Positions 26,172 to 34,150 of a stretch of DNA of 64,000 bases are shown here, piece after piece (the stretch's first letter is position 1; each line of letters begins with the position of its first letter). Location: the NCBI RefSeq assembly GCF_013523125.1, contig NZ_JAAMQJ010000007.1, forward strand, positions 1-64,000, written 5' to 3'. The DNA is from Pseudomonas entomophila (GTDB lineage: Bacteria > Pseudomonadota > Gammaproteobacteria > Pseudomonadales > Pseudomonadaceae). The notes beneath the pieces were generated by a model. The model was not told the origin of the DNA, did not search any database, and saw only the letters and a program-made list of their open reading frames with translations. The position numbers and the translations under genes are program-made.

Positions 26172-26954
26172 TCAGCCCAGCACGCTCCGGTAGAGCATGT
26201 AGAAGGCTGTCAGTGCGATCACCCCAGCGGACAGCACGTTCAGCGCACCCTTGCGCTGGGCCAGGCGGGACGCCAGCCAGGCGCCGATCAGACCGCCCAG
26301 CGCGCCTCCGGCGATGAAGCTCAAGGCCATTGGCCAGTCCACCAGCCCCGAGCGAGCGTAGTTGAACGCCGTCACGAGACCGAATGCAGTCACCGCCACC
26401 AGCGAGCTTCCCACGGCAATGAGTGCCGGCATGTGCGTGGCCGCGATGAGCCCCGGCACCACCAGAAACCCGCCCCCGATCCCGAAAAACCCAGAGACCA
26501 CGCCGGTCAGGGCGCCTGCCGTCGACAACTGAACGGCATTACCTCGGCCCAGCGTGGCGGCAGGGTCTTCGAGCGCATGCCGGTGGCGCAACGTCAACGC
26601 CGCCACGACCAGCATCAGCAAGGCAAACAGGGTCAGCAGCGTCTGCCCGTTCATGGCTTTGCCCACGGTGGACCCTACGAAGGCTCCGGCAAGCCCGACC
26701 CCGGTGAACACCAGGGCACAGGACCACTTCACATGGCCTTGCCGCGCGTGATTGAGCAAGTTGACCGCCGCATTGACCGCGACCGCCAAGGCACTGGTGC
26801 CAATGGCGACGTGCGGGTCGCCGATACCCACCAAGTACACCATCAAAGGCACGGCGAGAATGGAGCCGCCGCCGCCCACCAGCCCCAGGGTCAGCCCGAC
26901 CAACGACCCGGCGCAGGCGCCCAGCAGGTACTGCACGACGGTGAACGTGGGCAT
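26172..26954 (-). CDS. TauE/SafE-family membrane exporter, sulfite or sulfur-compound type
   Basis: 260 residues from the ATG at 26954. About eight membrane helices in two repeats, each with a glycine-rich signature: LTLGLVGGGGSILAVPLMVYLVG and GVVSGFFGIGGGFLVVPGLIAATHM. TauE/SafE proteins export sulfite, sulfoacetate or other organic anions. It lies 10 bases after the sulfide:quinone oxidoreductase stop, third in the operon, which supports a role in removing sulfite or thiosulfate made by persulfide oxidation. This linkage is inferred from context. Confidence 0.9.
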   Translation of the reverse strand: MPTFTVVQYLLGACAGSLVGLTLGLVGGGGSILAVPLMVYLVGIGDPHVAIGTSALAVAVNAAVNLLNHARQGHVKWSCALVFTGVGLAGAFVGSTVGKAMNGQTLLTLFALLMLVVAALTLRHRHALEDPAATLGRGNAVQLSTAGALTGVVSGFFGIGGGFLVVPGLIAATHMPALIAVGSSLVAVTAFGLVTAFNYARSGLVDWPMALSFIAGGALGGLIGAWLASRLAQRKGALNVLSAGVIALTAFYMLYRSVLG

Positions 26955-26964
26955 GGGCAGGCAC

Positions 26965-28227
26965 TCACCCTGCGACGTGCGGCGTGCGCCGCGCAGGTGC
27001 ACACAACCACTCACGGCCCTTGAGCATGCCGTCCCAATAGAGCCGTGGCAGCGCCTCGGCCTTGAGATGCCATGCCAGTCGGGAAGGTCGTTCACCGTCG
27101 AGCAGCCAACGCGGGAAAGTGGGCAGCAGCGTACCGCCGTAGCCAAATTCGGCCAGCACGATCTTCCCGCGCTCCACCGTGAGGGGGCAGGATCCATAAC
27201 CGTCATAGACAGCCGTCAACGGTTTGCCGTCGAGCTGCGCCAGGGCGTTTTCTGCCACGACCGGTGCTTGCTTGCGCGCCGCGGCGGCCGTCTTGGCATT
27301 GGGGGTGGCGCTGGCGTCACCCACGCAGAACACATTGGCGTGACGCACATGGCACAGTGTTGCTCGATCTACGTCCACCCAGCCGTCTTCGTTCGCCAGG
27401 GGGCTGCGGCGAATGAAATCGGGCGCCGTTTGCGGCGGGCACACGTGCAGCATGTCGAAGCCTCGTGTGTGCTCGACGGTGCGCCCTGTGGCGTCGGTCT
27501 GCCTGAAGGTCGCCACGCGGGCCGCGCCATTGACGGCCGCCAGGGTCGACCCGAAATTCAGGTGTGCACCGTAGCGCTCCATGTAGGTCATCAGTGCCGG
27601 TACATAGGCCTGGACACCGAACAGGGCTGGGGCAGCGGTATGGAATTCGATGCCGATGTCACCCAGACCCCCGGTGCGGCGCCAGTGGTCGGCAGACAGG
27701 TACAGGGCCTTCTGGGGAGCGCCCGCGCACTTGATCGGCATCGGCGGCTGCGTGAAGAGCGCACGGCCTCGACGAAGCGCCTGCACCAGCGACCAGGTGT
27801 AAGGCGCCAGGTCGAAGCGGTAGTTGGACGTGACGCCATTGCGCCCGAGCGTCTCGGTCAGACCAGGGATCGCGTCCCAGTCCAGCTTGATGCCGGGGGC
27901 GACGATGAGCACGTCGTAGGCGAGCAGGCGCCCGTTATCGAGCGCCACCCTGTTGTGCTCAGGCTCGAAGGTCGTGGCAGAGGCCTTTTCCCAGGTCACC
28001 CTCGCGGGAATGAGCGAAGCCATGGCCCGTTCGGTGAATGCCGGCTCGAACACCCCAGCCCCCACCAGCGTCCAGCCGGGCTGGTAATAGTGCGAAGTGG
28101 CCGGATCCACGAGGCAGACCTTTAGGCGCTCGCGGCGCTTCAGCAGGCTCGAGCAGACGGACAGCCCGCCTGCGCCTGCACCGATGATCACGACATCGTA
28201 GCGCTGTGAATCGGGATCACGTGGCAT
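26965..28227 (-). CDS. sqr: Type II sulfide:quinone oxidoreductase
   Basis: 420 residues from the ATG at 28227, chosen for AGGAG seven bases upstream over an earlier ATG too close to it. FAD-binding VVIIGAGAGGLSV starts the protein; YYQPGWTLVGAG, PIKCAGAPQKALYL (Cys167) and GYGSCPL (Cys347) are signature segments. The two cysteines lie 180 residues apart, nearly the spacing of the redox pair in human SQOR. The enzyme oxidises H2S to a persulfide or polysulfide and passes electrons to ubiquinone at the membrane. It sits between the persulfide dioxygenase-like gene and the exporter. Confidence 0.93.
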   Translation of the reverse strand: MPRDPDSQRYDVVIIGAGAGGLSVCSSLLKRRERLKVCLVDPATSHYYQPGWTLVGAGVFEPAFTERAMASLIPARVTWEKASATTFEPEHNRVALDNGRLLAYDVLIVAPGIKLDWDAIPGLTETLGRNGVTSNYRFDLAPYTWSLVQALRRGRALFTQPPMPIKCAGAPQKALYLSADHWRRTGGLGDIGIEFHTAAPALFGVQAYVPALMTYMERYGAHLNFGSTLAAVNGAARVATFRQTDATGRTVEHTRGFDMLHVCPPQTAPDFIRRSPLANEDGWVDVDRATLCHVRHANVFCVGDASATPNAKTAAAARKQAPVVAENALAQLDGKPLTAVYDGYGSCPLTVERGKIVLAEFGYGGTLLPTFPRWLLDGERPSRLAWHLKAEALPRLYWDGMLKGREWLCAPARRTPHVAG

Positions 28228-28281
28228 GGTCATTCTCCTGGAGGGGTTGGAGCGAGGACTGCACCACAAGGTGTGTCCAGG

Positions 28282-29220
28282 TCAAAACTGATTGAGCGGG
28301 ATCTTCAGGTAGCGCACGCCGTTCGATTCCGGTTCGGGCAGATGCCCGGCCCGCAGGTTCACCTGCAGCGAGGGCAGCATCAGTGCCGGCATGGCCAGCG
28401 TGGCGTCGCGGGCATCGCGCAAGGCGACGAACTCGGCCTCGGTGACCCCGTCGTGCACATGGACGTTGTCCGCACGCTGGGCGCCGATGGTGGTTTCCCA
28501 GGCATAGGCATCACGGCCTGGCGCCTTGTAGTCGTGGCACAGAAACACCCTCGCCTGCTGCGGGAGCGACAGAAGCCTGCGGATGGAGCGGTACAGCGAA
28601 GCGCTGTCACCGCCTGGAAAATCACAGCGGGCCGTTCCGTAGTCGGGCATGAACAAGGTGTCGCCGGGGAACACCGCATCGCCGATCACATACGCCATGC
28701 AGGCCGGTGTATGACCGGGCACATGGAGCGCGCACGCCTTCAGCGTGCCAACCTGGAAGGTTTCTCCATCCTGGAACAGATGATCGAACCGCGTGGCTTC
28801 ATCGTCTCGACCTGCTGGATCGTTGAAGAGGTTACCGAGCGTGGCCCTGATGTCACGGACGTGAGCGCCGATGGCTATCTGACCGCCGAGCTGCTTTTGC
28901 AGCGCGGGCGCCGCAGACAGGTGGTCCGCATGCACATGGGTCTCCAGCAGCCACTGCACCTTCAACCCCTGCTGTCGAACGAACTCGGTCAGCGCCAGGG
29001 CGGATCGCTCGCCCGCCCGCCCGCTGGCAGCATCGAAATCCAGGACACTATCGATGATTGCGCAACTGTCACTACCAGGATCCTTCACCAAGTGTGTGAC
29101 GGTCGACGTCGTCTCATCGAAGAACGAGATCACAAGGGGTACACCCTGCCCCTCCTGCACGGCTTCGAGCACGATGGCTTGGGCCGTGGCGAGCCCTGGG
29201 TCGGAACGGTCGTCGAGCAT
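28282..29220 (-). CDS. MBL-fold persulfide dioxygenase-like protein (Blh/ETHE1 type)
   Basis: 312 residues from the ATG at 29220 (AAGGGGG upstream); earlier in-frame ATG lacks a site. Metallo-beta-lactamase fold with the iron-binding HVHADH motif (residues 95-100), GHTPACMAYVIGDAVFPGDTLFMPDYGTARCDFPGGD and FLCHDYKAPGRDAYAWETTIG. This is the Blh branch of ETHE1-like proteins, which oxidise glutathione persulfide to sulfite. First gene of the minus-strand sulfide operon and divergent from the peroxiredoxin-ArsR pair, as in bigR-blh-type detoxification clusters. Confidence 0.92.
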   Translation of the reverse strand: MLDDRSDPGLATAQAIVLEAVQEGQGVPLVISFFDETTSTVTHLVKDPGSDSCAIIDSVLDFDAASGRAGERSALALTEFVRQQGLKVQWLLETHVHADHLSAAPALQKQLGGQIAIGAHVRDIRATLGNLFNDPAGRDDEATRFDHLFQDGETFQVGTLKACALHVPGHTPACMAYVIGDAVFPGDTLFMPDYGTARCDFPGGDSASLYRSIRRLLSLPQQARVFLCHDYKAPGRDAYAWETTIGAQRADNVHVHDGVTEAEFVALRDARDATLAMPALMLPSLQVNLRAGHLPEPESNGVRYLKIPLNQF

Positions 29221-29255
29221 GCCGCTACCCCCTTCAAGGATGCAGATAAATATAT

Positions 29256-29272
29256 AGGTAATTAAGCTAACT
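29256..29272. promoter_or_regulatory. Candidate ArsR operator in the divergent sulfide promoter
   Basis: A 17-bp imperfect palindrome, AGGTAATTAAGCTAACT, in which ten of the sixteen non-central bases pair. It lies in the most AT-rich part of the 139-base gap between the blh-type gene and the peroxiredoxin gene. On the minus strand TTGAAA upstream and TATATATTT near it could serve as promoter elements. Assigned by position and symmetry only. Confidence 0.5.
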
Positions 29273-29359
29273 GATAAAGTATCGGCTTTCAAGCTACCGC
29301 CATCGACGCTCAGGTGCAGTGGCGTTAGCATGTCAGCTGTTCAATCAAGGATATCTACC

Positions 29360-30007
29360 GTGCACGCCCCTGCCAGCGCCGCGTCTTCCATGCCCCCCTT
29401 GCGCATCAACGAGCCCGCCCCGGACTTTCAGGCGCGCACGACCATCGGTGACATTTCACTGCACGCGTACCGGGGACGCTGGCTTCTCCTGTTCTCCCAC
29501 CCTGCCGACTTCACCCCGGTCTGTACAAGTGAATTCATCGCCTTCGCCAAGGCGCAGAAGCGGTTCGATGACCTGAACTGCGGACTCCTGGCGCTCTCTG
29601 TCGACGGCCTTTATTCCCACCTCGCCTGGCTGCGGGACATCCGCGAGCGCTTCGGCGTGACGGTCGAATTCCCGATCATCGAGGATCCGTCCATGGTCAT
29701 CGCCCGCGGCTACGGCATGCTCGCGGCGGACGCTGCCGACAGTTCGACCACACGGGTCAGTTACGTCATCGACCCAGAGGGCATCATCCGTGCGATGAGC
29801 TGGTACCCGATGAACGTCGGCCGCTCGGTCGAAGAGCTCCTGCGCCTGGTCGCGGCCTTGCAGACGGCCGACCGAGAGAGCGCTTCGACTCCTGAAGGCT
29901 GGCAGCCCGGCGGCCGCGTGCTCGAACCGGCCGCGCTGAAATCCCAGGAGGCCATGGCGATCGAGCCCGGGCCCGAGGAAACCTGGTACTTCCGATGGAG
30001 GCCCTGA
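29360..30007 (+). CDS. 1-Cys peroxiredoxin (Prx6 family)
   Basis: 215 residues from GTG at 29360, chosen for AAGGA eight bases upstream; an in-frame ATG at 29330 has only a weak site. INEPAPDFQARTTIG, then the peroxidatic motif HPADFTPVCTSEF (Cys55) and the Prx6-type C-terminal arm (VLEPAALKSQEAM...GPEETWYFRWRP). No clear resolving cysteine. Such enzymes reduce peroxides and can also act on oxidised thiols. Its stop overlaps the ArsR start (TGATG), so it belongs to the sulfide regulon. Confidence 0.9.
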   Translation: MHAPASAASSMPPLRINEPAPDFQARTTIGDISLHAYRGRWLLLFSHPADFTPVCTSEFIAFAKAQKRFDDLNCGLLALSVDGLYSHLAWLRDIRERFGVTVEFPIIEDPSMVIARGYGMLAADAADSSTTRVSYVIDPEGIIRAMSWYPMNVGRSVEELLRLVAALQTADRESASTPEGWQPGGRVLEPAALKSQEAMAIEPGPEETWYFRWRP

Positions 30008-30432
30008 TGCGCGAACTGGACCCTTCACAGCTCAGCGCCCTGATGGCACGCAGCGAGGACCTGGCCGAGCTTTTCCGCGTGATGGCCAATCCGACGCGCC
30101 TGACACTGCTGTGCCATATCGCCAAGGGCGAATGCGCCGTGGCCGAGCTCGAACGAGCGCTCGGGTTGCGCCAGCCGGGCTTGTCGCAACAGTTGGGCGA
30201 GCTTCGTCAGAAGGGCCTGCTGAAAAGTCGTCGGGAGTCCCGCTCGATCTTCTACGCCATCGCCGATCCGCGCATCCTGCCCGTGCTCGGGGCGCTGTAC
30301 GACACGACCCTCGCACCGAAAGCGCCGGCGCCTACGGTCAATCGCTCGACCGTCGACACCCCTCGGATCGCCCCTTCACCGGCCACCGGCGAGCGGGCAA
30401 CATTCGCCCGGATCGTGCGCGACTTGGGGTAG
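30007..30432 (+). CDS. ArsR-family repressor, BigR/SqrR-like but with an unusual cysteine pair
   Basis: 141 residues from the ATG at 30007 (GGAGG five bases upstream, inside the peroxiredoxin gene). Winged-helix features: LFRVMANPTRLTLLCHIAKGECAVAEL, then recognition helix RQPGLSQQLGELRQKGLLKSRRES and the wing IFYAIAD. Persulfide sensors BigR and SqrR use one Cys in helix 2 and one about 66 residues later. Here Cys36 fits the first, but the second position has no Cys; the only other is Cys43. The 40-residue C-terminal tail is extra and looks disordered. Likely represses the divergent sulfide operon. Confidence 0.88.
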   Translation: MRELDPSQLSALMARSEDLAELFRVMANPTRLTLLCHIAKGECAVAELERALGLRQPGLSQQLGELRQKGLLKSRRESRSIFYAIADPRILPVLGALYDTTLAPKAPAPTVNRSTVDTPRIAPSPATGERATFARIVRDLG

Positions 30433-30538
30433 TCGTCGAACCCAGCCGCCCTCCCCGACGCCCTAATCCACCTGAACGCCCGCTTCCGCGCCTGAGTCGT
30501 ACCTGTACCAGCAACCCTTGCAGAACGAGGTAGGACAC

Positions 30539-32332
30539 ATGGCAATCACCGTAGGCGACTTCCTGGTCGAGCGCTTGAGCCAATGGGGCGTCACCCGTAT
30601 CTATGGCTACCCTGGCGACGGCATCAACGGCGTGTTCGGCGCCCTGCGCCGCTCCGGCAAGATCGAGTTCATCCAGTGCCGGCACGAGGAAATGGCCGCG
30701 TTCATGGCCAGTGCTCACGCCAAGTTTACCGGTGAGCTGGGTGTCTGCATCTCGACCTCCGGCCCGGGCGCCTCGCACCTGCTGACCGGGCTGTATGATG
30801 CGCGCATGGACCATGTGCCGGTGCTGGCCATCACGGGCCAGCAGGCCCGGACCGCCCTCGGTGGTCACTACCAGCAGGAGCTGGACCTGGTGTCGATGTT
30901 CAAGGACGTGGCCGGCGCCTACGTGCAGCAGGCCACCGAACCCTCCCAGGTGCGCCACCTGGTCGACCGTGCCGTACGTACCGCCGTCGGCGAGCGCAAG
31001 GTCACCGCGCTGATCCTGCCCAACGACCTGCAGGAGCTGCCCTACGAGGAACCGGCCCGCGCCCATGGCACCCTGCACTCCGGCGTCGGCTACAGCCGCC
31101 CGAAGGTCGTCCCGTACGACGAAGACCTGCAGCGCGCGGCCGACGTCCTCAACAGCGGCAAGAAGGTCGCCATCCTGGTCGGTGCCGGCGCCCTGAAGGC
31201 CGGCGAGCAGGTCAAGGCGATCACCGAGAAGCTCGGCGCAGGCGTGGCCAAGGCCCTGCTCGGCAAGGCCGTGCTGCCCGATGACCTGACCTGGGTCACC
31301 GGCACCATCGGCCTGCTGGGCACCGAGGCCAGCTCGAACATGATGGACGAATGCGACACCTTGCTGATGATCGGCTCGGGCTTCCCCTACGCTGAATTCC
31401 TGCCCAAGGAAGGCCAGGCGCGCGGCGTGCAGATCGACCTGGCGCCCGACATGCTGAGCCTGCGCTACCCCATGGAGGTCAACCTGGTAGGTGACGCGGC
31501 CGACACGCTGGAGGCCCTGCTTCCGCTGATCGAGCAAAAGACCTCGCGCAGCTGGCGGCACAAAATCGAGGCCTGGCGCGAGAACTGGGACCGCAAGATC
31601 GCCAAGCGCGCGCTCACCAGCGCCGACCCGATCAACCCGCAGCGGGTGGTGCATGAAATGTCGCCTCTGTTGCCAGACAACACCATTATCACCAGCGACT
31701 CCGGCTCCTGCGCCAACTGGTTCGCCCGTGACCTGAAGATCCGTGAGGGCATGATGTGCTCGCTGTCCGGGGGCCTGGCGTCGATGGGCGCGGCGGTGCC
31801 TTACGCCATTGCGGCCAAGTTCGCCCATTCCGAGCGTCAGGTGGTGGCGCTGGTGGGCGACGGCGCCATGCAGATGAACAACCTGGCCGAGCTGATCACC
31901 GTGGCCAAGTACTGGAAACAGTGGGCCAATGGCCGCTGGATCTGCGCGGTGTTCAACAACCAGGACCTCAACCAGGTGACCTGGGAACAGCGCGTGATGG
32001 AAGGCGATCCGAAGTTCTCCGCCTCGCAGGACCTGCCGGACGTCCCGTATCACTTGTTTGCGATCTCCATTGGCCTTAAAGGCATCTATGTCGACAAGCC
32101 CGAGGACGTCGCCGGTGCCTGGGAGCAAGCCCTGGCCAGTGACGTGCCGGTGGTGATCGAGTTCCGCACCGACCCGGACGTGGCACCGCTGCCGCCGCAC
32201 ATCACCTTGGAGAACGCCAAGAAGTTCACCTCGTTCCTGCTCAAAGGCGACCCCAATGAAGCGGGTGTGCTCAAGCAGACCGCCAAACAGGTGCTGAGCA
32301 GCGTGCTGCCAGGCCGCACCAAGGGCGACTGA
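30539..32332 (+). CDS. PoxB-like thiamine diphosphate enzyme (pyruvate dehydrogenase/acetolactate synthase family)
   Basis: 597 residues; the ATG at 30539 has GAGG and AGGA upstream. Three-domain ThDP architecture: N-terminal PYR domain with RIYGYPGDGINGVFGAL and the catalytic Glu in QCRHEEMAAFMA; the central domain with VGAGALKAGEQV; C-terminal PP domain with the ThDP motif VALVGDGAMQMNNLAELITV...VFNNQDLNQVTWE. Relatives decarboxylate pyruvate (quinone-linked PoxB) or other 2-oxo acids. The C-terminal membrane-binding helix of E. coli PoxB is not evident. Stands alone; substrate open. Confidence 0.88.
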   Translation: MAITVGDFLVERLSQWGVTRIYGYPGDGINGVFGALRRSGKIEFIQCRHEEMAAFMASAHAKFTGELGVCISTSGPGASHLLTGLYDARMDHVPVLAITGQQARTALGGHYQQELDLVSMFKDVAGAYVQQATEPSQVRHLVDRAVRTAVGERKVTALILPNDLQELPYEEPARAHGTLHSGVGYSRPKVVPYDEDLQRAADVLNSGKKVAILVGAGALKAGEQVKAITEKLGAGVAKALLGKAVLPDDLTWVTGTIGLLGTEASSNMMDECDTLLMIGSGFPYAEFLPKEGQARGVQIDLAPDMLSLRYPMEVNLVGDAADTLEALLPLIEQKTSRSWRHKIEAWRENWDRKIAKRALTSADPINPQRVVHEMSPLLPDNTIITSDSGSCANWFARDLKIREGMMCSLSGGLASMGAAVPYAIAAKFAHSERQVVALVGDGAMQMNNLAELITVAKYWKQWANGRWICAVFNNQDLNQVTWEQRVMEGDPKFSASQDLPDVPYHLFAISIGLKGIYVDKPEDVAGAWEQALASDVPVVIEFRTDPDVAPLPPHITLENAKKFTSFLLKGDPNEAGVLKQTAKQVLSSVLPGRTKGD

Positions 32333-32488
32333 CGCACAACCGGCCTGCAATGTCCGTTTCGAACGGCTGGAGTACGTGATCTGACATGGGCGGCCCCGAT
32401 TCCTGCGCGACAATGCGCAGGGTCGGGGCCGCCGCACAGCGAAGCGTCCGTCCCCTCCTCTGTGGCAATCTGGCCAGGAAGCGGACCG

Positions 32489-33919
32489 ATGAGCGTACTG
32501 CAACAAGCCCTGCACGATGGCACCTTCGCGTGCATCATGGAATTCGTCCCCAAACCCTCGGCGGCGCGCTTCGCCACGTTCCAGCGATTGATGGCCGAAA
32601 ACCGCCTGTGTGGTTGGCCCATGCTGGCGGCCGTGGCCGACCGGGTCGGGGGGCGCCTGGACCTGTCGCCACTCGACACGGTCGCCTCCTTCGACCCGCC
32701 GATTCCGTCCCTGGTGCACTTCTCTGGCAAGGACCGTGAGCCTCACGACTTGCTGACACAGCTGGCCCACATGGACGCCGCCGGCCTCAGGCAACTGCTG
32801 GTGCTGACCGGCGACCGCCTGCCGGGCCATGAGCCCGGCGGCCACCCGGTGCGCTACCTGGAGTCGGTGGCGGCCCTGCAGCTGGTGCGCCAGGCACGCC
32901 CCGACTGGTTGCTGGGTGCGGCATTGAACCCGTTCAAGTACCGCGAAGAAGAAGGCGGCGCGCAGTACTTCAAGGCGCACAAGAAACTTGCGGCAGGCGC
33001 GGACTTCCTGACCCTGCAGCTAGGGTATGACGCCGACAAGCATCAGGAGGCAATGACCTGGATGAGCCGCCAACCCTCGCCCAAGCCGCTGCTGGCCTGC
33101 GTGATGGGGCTGACCCTGGGCCGGGCGAAGATGCTCGAATCTGTTGCCGGCGTGGTGTTGACCCCGTCGATGCGGGCGGTGCTCGAGGCCGAGGAGGCGG
33201 TGTCCAAGGCCTACGCCCAGGCGCGCAGCGTGGAGCGGCTGGCGATCCAGATCGTGGGGCTGAAGCAGATGGGGTACGCCGGGATTCACCTGTCCGGCAT
33301 TCACGACGCCGAGCAGCTGGACGCCCTGGACCGCCAGCTGGCCCATGCCCTCGCCACACAGCTCACCCCGGAACAGTGGGCCGACGCCTGGCGGGCCAGC
33401 TGGCACATGCCCGATCTGCCGGCCGTCACCTTCCATCCACCGGGCGCCCACTGGCGCCTGGGCGAGCAGCGCGTGACGGCCTCCCTGGGCGAACGCTGGC
33501 GTTACCGGCTCCTGTCCGGGCTACACGATCAGTTGTTCATGCCCGAACGTGCAGTAGGCAGGATGGCGGGCTGGGCGATACGGCGGCCGGTGTGGACCAC
33601 CACGACCGGGGCGCAGTGGTTGCACCGACTGGAGCGAAGCCTGAAGCGCCCGGTGGTCGGGTGCGACACCTGTGGCAGTTGCCGGCTGCACGACACCTTG
33701 TACGTGTGTCCGGAAACCTGCCCCAAGGGATTGGCCAATGGACCGTGCGGCGGGACGACGCTCAACCGCTGTGAATTCGGTGATCGCGAATGTGTGCACG
33801 GGGTGAAATACCGGATCGCGGTATCGACCGGGCAGACGGCGGTGCTGACTGACCGGTTGATTCCGTGTGTGGCAGTGGAAGGACGGCAGCGCAGTTCGTG
33901 GCCGGTGTGGTTTGGGTGA
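32489..33919 (+). CDS. MetF-like methylenetetrahydrofolate reductase with Cys-rich C-terminal domain
   Basis: 476 residues from the ATG at 32489 (AGGAAG upstream). The N-terminal TIM barrel resembles MTHFR (ACIMEFVPKPSAARFATF, LRQLLVLTGDRLPG, LLGAALNPFKY, ADFLTLQLGYDADK). The C-terminal 110 residues hold a cysteine cluster (VVGCDTCGSCRLHDTLYVCPETCPKGLANGPCGGT...NRCEFGDRECVHGVKYR), the MTHFR C-terminal domain known from proteins that pair with other C1 enzymes and may bind Fe-S or zinc. It is distinct from the standard metF. No C1 genes adjoin; physiological role unresolved. Confidence 0.83.
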   Translation: MSVLQQALHDGTFACIMEFVPKPSAARFATFQRLMAENRLCGWPMLAAVADRVGGRLDLSPLDTVASFDPPIPSLVHFSGKDREPHDLLTQLAHMDAAGLRQLLVLTGDRLPGHEPGGHPVRYLESVAALQLVRQARPDWLLGAALNPFKYREEEGGAQYFKAHKKLAAGADFLTLQLGYDADKHQEAMTWMSRQPSPKPLLACVMGLTLGRAKMLESVAGVVLTPSMRAVLEAEEAVSKAYAQARSVERLAIQIVGLKQMGYAGIHLSGIHDAEQLDALDRQLAHALATQLTPEQWADAWRASWHMPDLPAVTFHPPGAHWRLGEQRVTASLGERWRYRLLSGLHDQLFMPERAVGRMAGWAIRRPVWTTTTGAQWLHRLERSLKRPVVGCDTCGSCRLHDTLYVCPETCPKGLANGPCGGTTLNRCEFGDRECVHGVKYRIAVSTGQTAVLTDRLIPCVAVEGRQRSSWPVWFG

Positions 33920-33968
33920 GGGGCTGGGGCAGGTGTGGAGATCTGAGCCATTGGCAGGGCTGGTTTTA

Positions 33969-34095
33969 CGGCCCCTGCGGGGCCGATCGCGGCGCAGGGG
34001 CCACTCCTACAGGGGACCGCAGCGCTGATCTGGCAGGACACCACCGCCCTAATGTAGAGCGGCCCCTGTGCCGCGATTGGGCCCGCAGGGCCCAC
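33969..34095. repeat. REP pair, type A (inverted)
   Basis: Left copy GGCCCCTGCGGGGCCGATCG, right copy CCCTGTGCCGCGATTGGGCC, convergent, about 60 bases between. It lies between the MetF-like gene and the stop of the TreS-like gene and probably also serves as a transcript end. Confidence 0.83.
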
Positions 34096-34150
34096 AAACC
34101 AGCGACCTCATCCTGTCAACCTTGCCACCCAAGCTCAGCCCTTCTGCGCC

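Noticed and set aside
30338..32980. 880-residue open frame on the minus strand over the ThDP enzyme gene
   Set aside because: Biased composition (His, Gln, Val, Arg), no domain or ribosome site, fully opposite a gene with clear catalytic motifs.
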